A stretch of DNA of 64,000 nt from Bin5 sp965232575 (GCA_965232575.1 CBDDPZ010000008.1:930001-994000), one strand, 5' to 3'; shown: positions 40,142-48,798, counted from the first letter of the stretch. Made by a program: numbers and translations. Notes: generated by a model from the sequence alone, not told the origin.

Positions 40142-41272
40142 ATGAACGGTCAACCAAAGATCCGCGTGGGGGTGCTGGGAGCCACTGGCGCGGTGGGACA
40201 ACGGTTTGTGCAGATGCTGCAGGGGCACCCCTGGTTTGAGTTGAGCGTGCTGTGCGCGTCGCAGCGCAATGCGGGCAAGCGTTACGCCGACGCCTGCAAC
40301 TGGCTGCTGCGGGGCGATATGCCGGCCCATCTGCACGATATCATTTTGCAGGAGATGACGCCGCGTATCGACTGCCAGGTCGTGTTCAGCGCGCTGCCGA
40401 GCGGACCTGCGCGCACGATCGAAGCTGAGATGGCCGCGGCCGGCTACATCGTGTGCAGCAATGCCAGCGCCTACCGCTATGAGCCGGACGTGCCGCTGCT
40501 CATCCCGGAGGTTAACCCGGAGCATGTGGGGCTGATCGATCTGCAACGGCGCCAGCGAGGGTGGCCGGGCTTCATAACCACCAATCCCAACTGTTCCACG
40601 ACCCACCTGGTGAGCGCGCTGCACCCGCTGCACGAAGCGTTCGGCGTCAGGAAGGTGTTCGCGGTGACGATGCAGGCGGTCAGCGGGGCGGGTTACACGG
40701 GCGTGACGTCGATGGACATTATCGACAACGTAATACCGTTCATCGGCTCTGAAGAGGAGAAAATGGAGCATCGGGAGCCGCAGAAGCTGCTGGGCCGATT
40801 TGACGGGCAGGCTGTGCAGATGGCCGACTTCGTCGTCAGCGCCCACTGCAACCGCGTGCCGGTACGCAACGGCCATCTGGCGGCCATCAGCGTGGAGTTC
40901 GTCCGCCGCCCCAGCCTGGAGGATGTACGGCGAGCGTGGGCGGAGTATGATCCGCTGCCTCAGCGCATGGGCCTTCCCAGCGCGCCCCAACAGGCGATCC
41001 TTTACCGGGAGGAGACGGACCGTCCGCAGCCGCGCATGGACCGGCTGGCGGGCAGCGTTCCCGGCATGGCGACGGTGGTAGGCCGGCTGCGGGAGGACCC
41101 GCTTCTGCACGTTAAATTCCTGGCCCTTGGTCACAACACGATTCGGGGCGCGGCCGGCGGCAGTCTGCTCAACGCCGAGTTGCTGATGTCGCAGGGGTAC
41201 CTGGACAGTCAGGAAGAGGTTATCGGGAGTCGGATGCCTGTCGCCGACACAGTACTGGATGCTGTGCGCTAG
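40142..41272 (+). CDS. asd: Aspartate-semialdehyde dehydrogenase
   Basis: It reduces aspartyl phosphate to aspartate semialdehyde. 376 residues with the N-terminal GVLGATGAVGQRFVQML loop, the catalytic Cys in TTNPNCSTTHLVSAL, QAVSGAGYTGVTSMDII and VSAHCNRVPVRNGH containing the substrate-binding His/Arg. The NPNCSTT form and overall length are like the archaeal/fungal-type ASADH. It is 112 bases downstream of hom on the same strand, completing lysC-hom-asd. Confidence 0.95.
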   Translation: MNGQPKIRVGVLGATGAVGQRFVQMLQGHPWFELSVLCASQRNAGKRYADACNWLLRGDMPAHLHDIILQEMTPRIDCQVVFSALPSGPARTIEAEMAAAGYIVCSNASAYRYEPDVPLLIPEVNPEHVGLIDLQRRQRGWPGFITTNPNCSTTHLVSALHPLHEAFGVRKVFAVTMQAVSGAGYTGVTSMDIIDNVIPFIGSEEEKMEHREPQKLLGRFDGQAVQMADFVVSAHCNRVPVRNGHLAAISVEFVRRPSLEDVRRAWAEYDPLPQRMGLPSAPQQAILYREETDRPQPRMDRLAGSVPGMATVVGRLREDPLLHVKFLALGHNTIRGAAGGSLLNAELLMSQGYLDSQEEVIGSRMPVADTVLDAVR

Positions 41273-41281
41273 CCGCTGCTA

Positions 41282-41437
41282 TTTGACGCTTCCGGCTTTG
41301 CGCTGTCCAGCACGGGCTTGCAAGCCAGCCGGTCTCGTGGTGTCGCTGGCAGCGCAAACTACCCGTTCTTTGCCGTTGCCGTTCTCCGCGTCCTCCGCGG
41401 ATCGGTGTTGCCGTTTTCCGCCGGGCGTCAGCGCAAA
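41282..41437 (+). repeat. Nested element: C element (41297-41358) inside a D/B-type element
   Basis: The outer unit runs from TTTGACGCTTCCGGC to CCGGGCGTCAGCGCAAA and has the CTCCGCGTCCTCCGCGGATC middle also found in the addB insert. The inner 62-bp C element has perfect TTTGCGCTG/CAGCGCAAA ends. Confidence 0.9.
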
Positions 41438-41547
41438 CATGCGCAACAGGCACAAAATTTTTCAGATCGGTCTGCCATAGGGTAGAATCGTATGAAGTAC
41501 AACGGCAGTTTGAGCAGTACGTTCTTGGTTTCCGGTTCCGTCAACTG

Positions 41548-41613
41548 TTTGACGCTGTCCGCCTTCCCTTTTTCGCTTTTGCCTATTTGCGTTTCGCCGG
41601 GCGGCAGCGCAAA
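41548..41613 (+). repeat. D element, 66-bp short form
   Basis: TTTGACGCTGTCCGCCTTCC ... CCGGGCGGCAGCGCAAA, just upstream of the HAD-like gene. Confidence 0.85.
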
Positions 41614-41662
41614 TTGCGTATGGTGGAGTTGCTCAAAGACAAAGACGAGTCCGGGAACAGAA

Positions 41663-42928
41663 ATGGAAGGTGCAGAATTGGCCAACACGCAGACAAGAGA
41701 AGCCTATCCGATTGCCGTTGACAACTTTGGACTGTCGTCCCTGGATGAGCTTGTCGGCGATCTGATCGTTTACCGTAACCTGGAGCCGATCACGCGCCAA
41801 ATCCCCGGCCTGAAATCCGCCCGTAGCCAACTCGGGTTGCCAGCGCCTTCCGTGCCCCGCAAACAGGAGAAGTCGTACGCCCAGGTCGCGCTGTGGATCC
41901 TGGAACAGGCGCAGCGGCGGCGGAGCTGCGCAGTTGAAGAGTTGCTTTTCATCGGCGATACACTCTCCGGCGACGGAAATACTTTCCAGGTGATGCGTTC
42001 CTTGCGCTCCGCGGACGAGCCGCCGCTCGATAACGGGGCGTTGTCTGCGGACAGCGCCGTGTTGCCCAGCGTCTGCTTTATCGGTAACGAAAAGGCCGGC
42101 GAACCGGAGAGTTTTGTTGCCAACGACGAAACCGGCATGTTCGAAGCCAACCGCTGGAGCCAGCTGGTGGACTGGATTAAGTGGGCGCAGGGGAAAGGTT
42201 TGCGGTTAGACGAAAGTACGGCAGTTGTTCTCGATTTGGACAAGACAGCCATCGGCGCCCGCGGGCGCAACAATCGCGCCATCGATGTGGCGCGGCTGAA
42301 GGGGCTGTACCGTACCGTGGGCAGCCTGCTGGGCGACAAATTCAATGCCGCCCTGTTCGCACAGCACTATGAACAACTCAACCGCGCCCACTATCATCAC
42401 CTGACCGGGGACAACCAGGACTATTTGGCCTATATCTGCCTTGTTCTCAATAACGATGGCCTCGACTGCGCCGATCTGCTTGAACGTATCGAAGACGGCG
42501 CGGTCCAGACATTTGAGCAGTTTGTGCGCTATGCCGAAGTCTGCATAGCAGGGGGCGGGCGGGTGAGCGAGGCGATGCGCCAGGCCCACGAAGCGGTCAA
42601 TATGGCCGTTTCGCTCGGAGATCCGACCCCGTTCAAACAGTTCCGGCGTGAGGAGTTTGTGGCAACGTTGGAGCATATGAACAATCTGGATGATGACGTG
42701 CCGGCCGAGGAACGCTTATCCCAGGAAATCTGCATCACGCAGGAGGTACGTGAGGCCGTTCTATGGTTGAAGGAGCGCGGTTGTCTGATCATCAGCTTCA
42801 GCGACAAGCCGGACGAATCTTCGCTCCCTCACCGTACCCGGCACCGGGGCAAACCCCCCGTTCATAAAGCCAAGACCCACGCCACCGGCGTCAGCATCGC
42901 AGACCAACTGCGTAATCTGCACTTCTAG
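41663..42928 (+). CDS. HAD-superfamily-like hydrolase of unknown substrate
   Basis: About 421 residues. VVLDLDKTAIGARGRNNRAI near residue 195 is a DxDxT HAD motif I, and LIISFSDKPDESSLPH near the C-terminus resembles motif III/IV with Lys and acidic residues. An N-terminal LLFIGDTLSGDGN also resembles a HAD C-site. The ATG at 41663 is chosen because the upstream extension is a palindromic element. I do not recognise a precise family. It lies between asd and ftsH on the same strand. Confidence 0.65.
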   Translation: MEGAELANTQTREAYPIAVDNFGLSSLDELVGDLIVYRNLEPITRQIPGLKSARSQLGLPAPSVPRKQEKSYAQVALWILEQAQRRRSCAVEELLFIGDTLSGDGNTFQVMRSLRSADEPPLDNGALSADSAVLPSVCFIGNEKAGEPESFVANDETGMFEANRWSQLVDWIKWAQGKGLRLDESTAVVLDLDKTAIGARGRNNRAIDVARLKGLYRTVGSLLGDKFNAALFAQHYEQLNRAHYHHLTGDNQDYLAYICLVLNNDGLDCADLLERIEDGAVQTFEQFVRYAEVCIAGGGRVSEAMRQAHEAVNMAVSLGDPTPFKQFRREEFVATLEHMNNLDDDVPAEERLSQEICITQEVREAVLWLKERGCLIISFSDKPDESSLPHRTRHRGKPPVHKAKTHATGVSIADQLRNLHF

Positions 42929-43013
42929 TTTTCAGTTTCCGGTTTTCAGTTTTCAGTGGGTCGCGCCGTCGCCGTTACCAAAAACTAAAAACTGACTACT
43001 AAAAACTGCCGTT
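42929..43013. repeat. J-type palindromic unit ahead of ftsH
   Basis: TTTTCAGTTTCCGGTTTTCAG ... AAAACTGACTACTAAAAACTG: a T/C-rich arm and an A/G-rich complementary arm that can fold back. It lies in the short gap immediately before the ftsH start, so it would be in the leader or promoter. Confidence 0.6.
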
Positions 43014-43016
43014 ACA

Positions 43017-44897
43017 ATGAATAATGAAAAAAGACCGGATGGCGAACGTCCTCCGGATGAAGACCCAAACGAGCGCTACCGGCAACTGTTCAAACGCAGT
43101 TGGATCTGGATCCTGCTGGCCGTCCTGATATTTTTTGCCTACCGCCTCTTTATCAACCCGCCAAGCTCTGCCAACAACCTGATCGGCCTGAACGAGGTGG
43201 CGGACTACGTGCGCAACGGCTCTGTACAGCGAATTTTAGTGCGGGGCGACGAGATCACAGTCGAAATTTCTGACAGTAGACGCGAACGCAGCCGCAAAGA
43301 GTCTGGCGAAAGCCTGCTCGATTCGCTCAAGACATTTGGGGTGACCGCAGACCAGCTGGCCGCCATTCCAATCGACGTGGAACGCGCGCGCAACAGCAAC
43401 GCCTTCATCAACTGGCTGATCATGCTCTTGCCGATGTTCCTGATTTTCGGCTTCTTCATCTTCATCATGCGCCAGGCGGGCGCGGGCGGGCAGAACCGGG
43501 CGATGCAGTTCGGCCGCAGCCGCGCCAAAAAGATGGAGGAGGCCGACCGCCCCACCGTCACCTTTGAGGATGTGGCCGGTTCAGACGAGGCCAAACAGGA
43601 GCTGCAGGAGGTTGTCGAATTCCTGAAGGAGCCGGAAAAGTTCGCGGCCCTGGGCGCGCGTATCCCCAAAGGCGTGTTGATGGTCGGATCGCCGGGCACC
43701 GGCAAGACGCTGTTGGCGAAGGCAGTGGCCGGCGAGGCGGGCGCGCCTTTTTTCAGCATCAGCGGCTCCGAATTCGTGGAGATGTTCGTGGGTGTGGGCG
43801 CCAGCCGCGTGCGTGATCTGTTCGAACAGGCAAAGAAGAACGCACCCTGCATCATCTTTATCGATGAGATCGACGCGGTCGGCCGCCATCGCGGGGCCGG
43901 CATGGGCGGCGGCAACGATGAACGGGAGCAGACGCTCAATCAGATTCTGGTCGAGATGGACGGCTTTGACAGCGATACCACGGTCATCGTGATCGCCGCG
44001 ACCAATCGCCCTGACATTCTCGACCCGGCTCTGCTGCGGCCGGGCCGCTTTGACCGCACGATCGTGGTGGACCGGCCGGACCGCCGCGGGCGCGAGGCAA
44101 TCCTGGAAGTGCATGCGCGCGGCAAACCGCTCGGACCGGACGTCGATCTGAACGTAATCTCCAAACAGACGCCGGGCATGGTGGGCGCCGACCTGGAAAA
44201 CCTGCTCAATGAGGCGGCAATTCTGACCGCCCGCCGCAACAAGCGCGCCATTGGCATGGATGAACTGGTGGAGTCGATTGAACGAGTAATGGCCGGTCCG
44301 GCGCGCAAGAGCCGGATACTCAGCGACGAAGAGCGGCGGGTGGTCGCCTACCACGAAGCGGGCCATGCGGTGGTGATGGCATTGCTCGAACATACCGACG
44401 CGGTCGGCAAGATCAGTCTCGTCAGCCGCGGCCAAGCGCTGGGCTACGTCATGCCTCTGCCGGACGAAGACCGCCTGCTCAAGAGCAAGGCCGAGTATGA
44501 AGATGAGCTGGCCGGATTGCTGGGCGGGCGGGTCGCCGAGGAGTTGACTTTCGAGGAGATCACCACCGGCGCGGCCAATGATCTGGAGCGGGTGACAAAG
44601 CTGGCCAAGGCGATGGTAACCCGCTTTGGCATGAGCAGCGAATTGGGTCCCATGCAGCTGGTTCAGGGCGATTCCAACCCGTTCCTGGGCATGGACCTGG
44701 GCGAACGGCGCTCCTACAGCGAGGATGTGGCACGCGCCATCGACCGCGAAGTGCGCCGGATTGTAGAGACCGCCTACACGCGGGCCAAGGAAGTTCTGAC
44801 GACCAACCAGGACAAGCTGAAGCTCTTGGCCGAAACGCTTTTGGAACAGGAAGTCCTGGAACGGAACGAGTTCGAGAAACTGATTTTCAGCAACTGA
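43017..44897 (+). CDS. ftsH: ATP-dependent zinc metalloprotease FtsH
   Basis: A 626-residue membrane-anchored AAA+ protease that degrades membrane and regulatory proteins. Two membrane spans (ILLAVLIFFAYRLFI and FINWLIMLLPMFLIFGFFIFIM) flank a small periplasmic domain. AAA motifs: Walker A GSPGTGKTLLAKA, Walker B CIIFIDEIDAVG, pore FVEMFVGVGASRVRDLF, second region of homology AATNRPDILDPALLRPGRFDR. The zinc site is AYHEAGHAVV. The start is close to an upstream hairpin unit and has no strong Shine-Dalgarno sequence. Confidence 0.97.
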   Translation: MNNEKRPDGERPPDEDPNERYRQLFKRSWIWILLAVLIFFAYRLFINPPSSANNLIGLNEVADYVRNGSVQRILVRGDEITVEISDSRRERSRKESGESLLDSLKTFGVTADQLAAIPIDVERARNSNAFINWLIMLLPMFLIFGFFIFIMRQAGAGGQNRAMQFGRSRAKKMEEADRPTVTFEDVAGSDEAKQELQEVVEFLKEPEKFAALGARIPKGVLMVGSPGTGKTLLAKAVAGEAGAPFFSISGSEFVEMFVGVGASRVRDLFEQAKKNAPCIIFIDEIDAVGRHRGAGMGGGNDEREQTLNQILVEMDGFDSDTTVIVIAATNRPDILDPALLRPGRFDRTIVVDRPDRRGREAILEVHARGKPLGPDVDLNVISKQTPGMVGADLENLLNEAAILTARRNKRAIGMDELVESIERVMAGPARKSRILSDEERRVVAYHEAGHAVVMALLEHTDAVGKISLVSRGQALGYVMPLPDEDRLLKSKAEYEDELAGLLGGRVAEELTFEEITTGAANDLERVTKLAKAMVTRFGMSSELGPMQLVQGDSNPFLGMDLGERRSYSEDVARAIDREVRRIVETAYTRAKEVLTTNQDKLKLLAETLLEQEVLERNEFEKLIFSN

Positions 44898-44914
44898 CAG
44901 CCGGTGAATTACGG

Positions 44915-44960
44915 TTTGCGCTTCGCCAAGGGCCGGCAGATGGCGTCGGCTCAGCGCAAA
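44915..44960 (-). repeat. A element, 46 bp, between ftsH and psuG
   Basis: Reverse orientation, TTTGCGCTTCGCCAAGGGCC ... GGCTCAGCGCAAA. It lies between two convergent genes, where its hairpin could serve as a bidirectional end structure. Confidence 0.93.
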
Positions 44961-44978
44961 ATCGCAGGTGGTTTCCGG

Positions 44979-46007
44979 TTATTCACTGTCCAACGCCACC
45001 GCGATGGCAGCCGCTACGCGGGCGTTGTTGCGTAGCAGGGCCAGATTGGTCCGCAGGCTGCGGTCGCCGGTCAGTTCGGCGATGCGGCGCAGCAGGTAGG
45101 GCGTCACATCGGCCGAGCGAAGACCGGCGGCTTCGCACTCTGCCAGCGCCTGCTCGATCTGCGGCTCAATCTGCGCGGCGGGAATCTCATCCTTTTCGGG
45201 AACAGGTACCGCTACGAGCAGCCCCCCCGCCAAGTTCAACGCCCGCTTTGCCCGCCAGATATCGGCCACCTCCTGGGGCGTGTTACAACAGATATCGACC
45301 GGAAGGCCGCTGCTGCGACTGTAGAAGGTCGGGAACTCATCGGTACCGTAGCCGATGACAGTTACGCCGTGCGTTTCCAGGTATTCGAGCGTGGCCGGCA
45401 GGTCGAGCAGCGCCTTTGCGCCTGCACAGACGACGATCACAGGAGTCTGCGCCAGTTCCTGCAGGTCAGCGCTTACATCGGCACTGGGGCCGGGCCCGCG
45501 GCTGCGGTGGACGCCGCCGATGCCGCCGGTGGCGAACAGTTCGATGCCGGCGCGGTGGGCGATCCACATGGTGGCGGCGACGGTCGTGGCCCCGTCCAGC
45601 TTGCGGGCGACGACGACGGGAAGGTCGCGGCGGCTCACTTTGCCCACCTGCCGTTCGAACTGTTTGACGCTGTCCGCCTTCTCTTTTTCGTTTTTGCCTG
45701 TTTGACGCTTCCGCCCTTCCTGGGATCGCGGGCGTCCCGCCCGCATGCCGCCGGGCGTCAGCGCAAACTTCGTGTTTTCTTCGTGGATCGTTGTTTCTTC
45801 TTTCGCCGTGCGGCAGCGCAAAGCGGCCAGCCGCTCGATCTGTTGCGGGCTGAGGCCGGCGATCAGCTCCCCGTTTATGACGCCAACGGTAGCCGGAACC
45901 GCCCCATGGTCGCGGATGATGCGCTCCATTTCATGGGCCAGTTTGAGGTTGTCCGGGTAGGGCAGCCCGTGGCTGATTACGGTGGATTCCAGTGCGACCT
46001 GTTTCAC
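44979..46007 (-). CDS. psuG: Pseudouridine-5'-phosphate glycosidase with a nested element in frame
   Basis: It splits pseudouridine 5'-phosphate to uracil and ribose 5-phosphate. About 342 residues, against ~300 for the family. ALESTVISHGLPYPDNLKLA, GAVPATVGVINGELIAGL, VSRRDLPVVVARKLDGATTVAATM, FATGGIGGVHRG-like and YGTDEFPTFYSRSSGLPVD blocks are all present. Residues ~62-115, between IERLAAL and QVGKVSRRDLP (adjacent in relatives), are encoded by a 160-bp nested repeat. No psuK kinase gene adjoins it. Confidence 0.95.
   Translation of the reverse strand: MKQVALESTVISHGLPYPDNLKLAHEMERIIRDHGAVPATVGVINGELIAGLSPQQIERLAALRCRTAKEETTIHEENTKFALTPGGMRAGRPRSQEGRKRQTGKNEKEKADSVKQFERQVGKVSRRDLPVVVARKLDGATTVAATMWIAHRAGIELFATGGIGGVHRSRGPGPSADVSADLQELAQTPVIVVCAGAKALLDLPATLEYLETHGVTVIGYGTDEFPTFYSRSSGLPVDICCNTPQEVADIWRAKRALNLAGGLLVAVPVPEKDEIPAAQIEPQIEQALAECEAAGLRSADVTPYLLRRIAELTGDRSLRTNLALLRNNARVAAAIAVALDSE
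45663..45822 (+). repeat. Nested element (outer D, inner 67-bp B at 45701-45767) in frame inside psuG
   Basis: The outer D element runs from TTTGACGCTGTCCGCC to GTGCGGCAGCGCAAA; a B element preceded by TG interrupts it. The full 160 bp is open in the psuG frame and adds about 54 residues. Confidence 0.93.
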
Positions 46008-46068
46008 AACTTTCAGTGCTCTCTCTGTTGAGCCGTCCGCCCCTGGTCCCCGGTCCCTCGCCCCTTTC

Positions 46069-46129
46069 AGTGGTTAGTGGCTAGTGGTTAGTAACTGCCG
46101 TTTTCTATTCACTATCCACTATTCACTGC
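46069..46129. repeat. G-type palindromic unit
   Basis: AGTGGTTAGTGGCTAGTGG, then TAACTGCCG, then CTATTCACTATCCACTATTCAC: two complementary arms. A second copy is at 47344-47410. Confidence 0.75.
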
Positions 46130-46136
46130 CGTTAAA

Positions 46137-46688
46137 CTACTCCGGGAGCGCCTCCGACCCACAGGCGGAGCGATAGCCGCAGGCCGCGCAGCGGCGCGGT
46201 TCACTGTGGCTGCGGCGCGTTTCCGTCGCGCGGCGGGCTTGGCGGATCTCCGCGGCCGACTCAAGCACGCGTCGGCGCAGTTCGTCGGTGTAGGGAATTT
46301 GCAGCGTAGCGTCGGCATAGCGCAGCAGGCCGTAGGGGGGGGCAGCGTCGAAGTTATCCTCGACGAGCAAGCAGTACGCCGCCAGTTGCAGGATGTGGCT
46401 GGCGTACGGCTGGGCCGGGCGGGCGCGACTCTTGACCTCCACAGGCACGACGAAACTCTTGCCCCCGTCACGCGTTTGCACAAGATAATCAGGGCGCCCC
46501 ACCAACCCGTAGCGGCGGCTGCGCAGCGGACGTTCCGTTTCCTGCCACGCCCCGGTGTCCTGGTAAATCACCGAGCCCGTCGGCAGGCCGCTGCTTTGCC
46601 GCTGACGGCGTCCCAGCCATAACAGCAAACCACCCAACAGCGCCAGTGGGAGGGCAAACGTCAAAACGAAAGGCGAGGAGAGAATCAT
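46137..46688 (-). CDS. Membrane-anchored Cas4/RecB-like nuclease-domain protein
   Basis: A 183-residue protein. Residues 5-25 are a hydrophobic anchor (SPFVLTFALPLALLGGLLLWL). After it comes a PD-(D/E)XK core: GRPDYLVQ (Asp), VPVEVKSRARP (ExK) and SHILQLAAYCLLVE (QxxxY), followed by a Cys cluster CAACGYRSACG as in Cas4-type iron-sulfur nucleases. No cas1/cas2 or CRISPR array lies nearby, so it is a solo Cas4-like protein. There is no clear Shine-Dalgarno sequence before its ATG. Its role is unknown. Confidence 0.8.
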   Translation of the reverse strand: MILSSPFVLTFALPLALLGGLLLWLGRRQRQSSGLPTGSVIYQDTGAWQETERPLRSRRYGLVGRPDYLVQTRDGGKSFVVPVEVKSRARPAQPYASHILQLAAYCLLVEDNFDAAPPYGLLRYADATLQIPYTDELRRRVLESAAEIRQARRATETRRSHSEPRRCAACGYRSACGSEALPE

Positions 46689-46714
46689 TCGCAGGAGAGA
46701 GCGCTATTCGACTG

Positions 46715-46760
46715 TTTGCGCTTCGCCAAGTGGCCGAGGATGGCGTCGGCTCAGCGCAAA
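46715..46760 (-). repeat. A element, 46 bp, abutting a D half-element
   Basis: TTTGCGCTTCGCC ... GGCGTCGGCTCAGCGCAAA, immediately followed by the D half-element at 46761-46824. It fills the gap between two minus-strand genes. Confidence 0.93.
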
Positions 46761-46824
46761 CTTCGTGTTTCCTTCGTGTTCTTCGTGGATCATTGTTTTT
46801 TCTTTCGCCAGGCGGCAGCGCAAA
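46761..46824 (+). repeat. D half-element
   Basis: CTTCGTGTTTCCTTCGTG, TTCTTCGTGGATCATTG and GGCGGCAGCGCAAA; it ends one base before the stop codon of the MaoC gene. Confidence 0.8.
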
Positions 46825-46825
46825 C

Positions 46826-47314
46826 TCACCCCTCCGTTTCTGCCTGGTCGGGAAGGCTCTTGCAGAGGATCTCCCAACTACCGCGCTGGCAGACTTCATC
46901 CTTCTGGTTCAGCACCTCCATTTTGAAAGTGACCACACCGCCGCCCATACGCCGCATCGGCTTCTTTTCGCGCACGGTCGCCCGCAGGCGCACCGTGTCC
47001 CCGATAAGAACGGGCCGGCGGAACTGCCATTCCAACTGCATGAAGGCCTGGACAGTACCCTCCATGAAGCCCATCCGCACCGCCAATCCGCTGGCGATAC
47101 TCAGCACCAGCAGTCCGTGGGCGACCCGTTCGCCGAACATCTGCTCCTGGCTGTAGTGCGCGTCGGTGTGGATCCGGTTCCAGTCACCGGACAGCGCGGC
47201 AAAGTTGACAATATCGACCTCGGTTACCGTGCGGCCGACGCTCTCGCATCCGTCACCCTCCGCAAACTCCTCAAAATAAAGCCCCATCGAGGGTTGCATC
47301 GCTCGCGTACCCAT
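46826..47314 (-). CDS. MaoC-like (R)-specific enoyl-CoA hydratase/dehydratase
   Basis: A 162-residue hot-dog-fold protein. The hydratase motif is FAALSGDWNRIHTDAHYSQ with Asp and His, followed by GERVAHGLLVLSIASGLAVRMG, as in (R)-hydratases and MaoC dehydratases. Length is right for a single-domain member. It probably hydrates or dehydrates an acyl-CoA; the chain length is unknown. It lies between repeat units, G-type upstream and A/D downstream. Confidence 0.9.
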   Translation of the reverse strand: MGTRAMQPSMGLYFEEFAEGDGCESVGRTVTEVDIVNFAALSGDWNRIHTDAHYSQEQMFGERVAHGLLVLSIASGLAVRMGFMEGTVQAFMQLEWQFRRPVLIGDTVRLRATVREKKPMRRMGGGVVTFKMEVLNQKDEVCQRGSWEILCKSLPDQAETEG

Positions 47315-47343
47315 AGGCTCGCCTCACTACTCGGAAGTTTTTA

Positions 47344-47410
47344 AGTGGTTAGTGGATAGTGGTCAGTGGTTAGTAACTGCAGTTCTCTATTCACTATCCA
47401 CTATTCACTG
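47344..47410. repeat. G-type palindromic unit, second copy
   Basis: AGTGGTTAGTGGATAGTGG ... TATTCACTATCCACTATTCAC: the arms AGTGGATAGTG and CACTATCCACT are perfect complements. Confidence 0.78.
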
Positions 47411-47423
47411 CCGTTCCGCGCCC

Positions 47424-48434
47424 TCACACCCTGACCAGCATCTTGCCCAGGTTTTCGCCATGGAACAGGCCGATGAATGCCTCGGGCGTGTTCTCGATCC
47501 CTTCGTGAATCGTCTCCTCCCATTTGAGCTTTCCCTCGCGTATCCAGCCGGAGACGTCGCGCAAAAAGTCGTCGCGTCGTTCAGGATGGTCCGAAACGAT
47601 AAAGCCTTGCATCTTCAACCGGCGCCCGATCATCAGGGCCAGGTTTGCCGGGCCGGGCTGCGCCGACGTGGTGTTGTACATGCTGATCATCCCGCATACA
47701 ACGATGCGCCCACAGTTGTTCATATACTGGAGAGCCGCCTCGAGATGCACCCCTCCGACATTCTCGAAATATACGTCGATACCGTCCGGGCAGGCCTTCT
47801 TGAGCGTACGCCGCAGATTGCTTGTCTCCTTGTAATTGATCGCCACATCCACGCCGGCGACCTCCTTCAGCCAGCGCGTTTTGGCCTCTGAACCGGCCGA
47901 ACCCACCACGCGGCAGCCCTGAATCTTCGCGATCTGGCAGACCTCGGATCCGACCGCGCCCGCGGCGCCCGAAACGAAGACCGTCTCACCCTGCTTCGGC
48001 TCGCCGATGTCCAGCAGGCCGACATAGGCCGTCATGCCCGGCATCCCCAGCACGCCCAGGTAGCTTTGGAGGGGACCCAGCGACGGGTCCACTTTGGTCA
48101 GGTGGCGCGGCTCGGCCAGCGCGTATTCCCGCCAGCCGAACATATGCAGAACGAAGTCACCCACCGCGAACTGGTCGCTGGTCGAACTGATCACTTCACC
48201 CACCGCGCCGCCGGTGAGCGGCTCATCCAGCCCGAAGGGAGGGGTATAGCTGCGCGTATCTCGCATTCGCCCCCGCATGTAGGGGTCCACCGAGATAAAG
48301 CGGTTGCGCACCAGCACCTGGTCCGGCTGGCTGGGCGCCGGCGCCTCGACGCTAACGAGCGCAAAGTTGTCCGCGGTCGGCAACCCGTGCGGACGGCTGC
48401 GCAAATGGATTTCACGGCTGGTAACGGATGTCAT
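47424..48434 (-). CDS. NADP-dependent medium-chain oxidoreductase (CurA/leukotriene-B4-dehydrogenase type)
   Basis: About 336 residues. ISVDPYMRGRMRDTRSY, LGVLGMPGMTAYVGLLDIG, the NADP loop FVSGAAGAVGSEVCQIAKIQGCRVVGSAGS, FENVGGVHLEAALQYMNNCGRIVVCGMIS and the C-terminal end match the zinc-free MDR group that reduces double bonds of enones or 15-oxo-prostaglandins. ATG at 48434 is chosen for GAGGAG just upstream; the frame extends further without support. Confidence 0.92.
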   Translation of the reverse strand: MTSVTSREIHLRSRPHGLPTADNFALVSVEAPAPSQPDQVLVRNRFISVDPYMRGRMRDTRSYTPPFGLDEPLTGGAVGEVISSTSDQFAVGDFVLHMFGWREYALAEPRHLTKVDPSLGPLQSYLGVLGMPGMTAYVGLLDIGEPKQGETVFVSGAAGAVGSEVCQIAKIQGCRVVGSAGSEAKTRWLKEVAGVDVAINYKETSNLRRTLKKACPDGIDVYFENVGGVHLEAALQYMNNCGRIVVCGMISMYNTTSAQPGPANLALMIGRRLKMQGFIVSDHPERRDDFLRDVSGWIREGKLKWEETIHEGIENTPEAFIGLFHGENLGKMLVRV

Positions 48435-48554
48435 TGGTCTCCTCGGATATTGGTGGGCCAGCGGCCTGTCAATGCCGCCGGTCCCGGTAACGAGAGGAAG
48501 ATGCACCTAATTTTCCTGCATTGGCCGAAATGCGCAAAATTTGGGGGCGCCTCA

Positions 48555-48580
48555 CTGGGATCGCGGGCGTCTCGCCCGCA
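48555..48580 (+). repeat. B element core fragment
   Basis: CTGGGATCGCGGGCG followed by TCTCGCCCGCA matches the centre of the 70-bp B element; both ends are missing. Confidence 0.7.
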
Positions 48581-48730
48581 GCTGGCCTACACCCACCGAA
48601 AATGCAGGCAGAGCCCATAGCGCAGAAGCGTAGTATAATGGAATGACGACTGCAGTGAACCCGCAGGATGTGTAGTTGATGGTTTTCCCAGACCTATAGC
48701 CGCCCACAGCACCCGAACCGCTCGCGTCCT

Positions 48731-48756
48731 CGCCAGGCCCTTGGCGAAGCGTCAAA
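48731..48756 (+). repeat. A half-element
   Basis: CGCCAGGCCCTTGGCG plus AAGCGTCAAA is the right half of an A element, with a GCGTCAAA rather than GCGCAAA end. Confidence 0.65.
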
Positions 48757-48798
48757 TCAGGCGGCGAAGGTCGAACTTGCTCGACCAGGAAGGCGCCG

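Larger units (their letters stand above)
41273..41662. other. Intergenic stretch of palindromic elements between asd and the HAD-like gene
   Basis: No gene is supported. It holds a nested element (41282-41437) and a D element (41548-41613). The frame of the next gene stays open through the second one, but its real start is at 41663. Confidence 0.75.
48435..48798. other. Gene-free stretch with two element remnants
   Basis: It holds a B core fragment (48555-48580) and an A half-element (48731-48756). A TATAAT at 48634-48639 has no good -35. A minus-strand frame here (48552-48884) is mostly antisense to the M20 gene and is not accepted. Confidence 0.6.
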
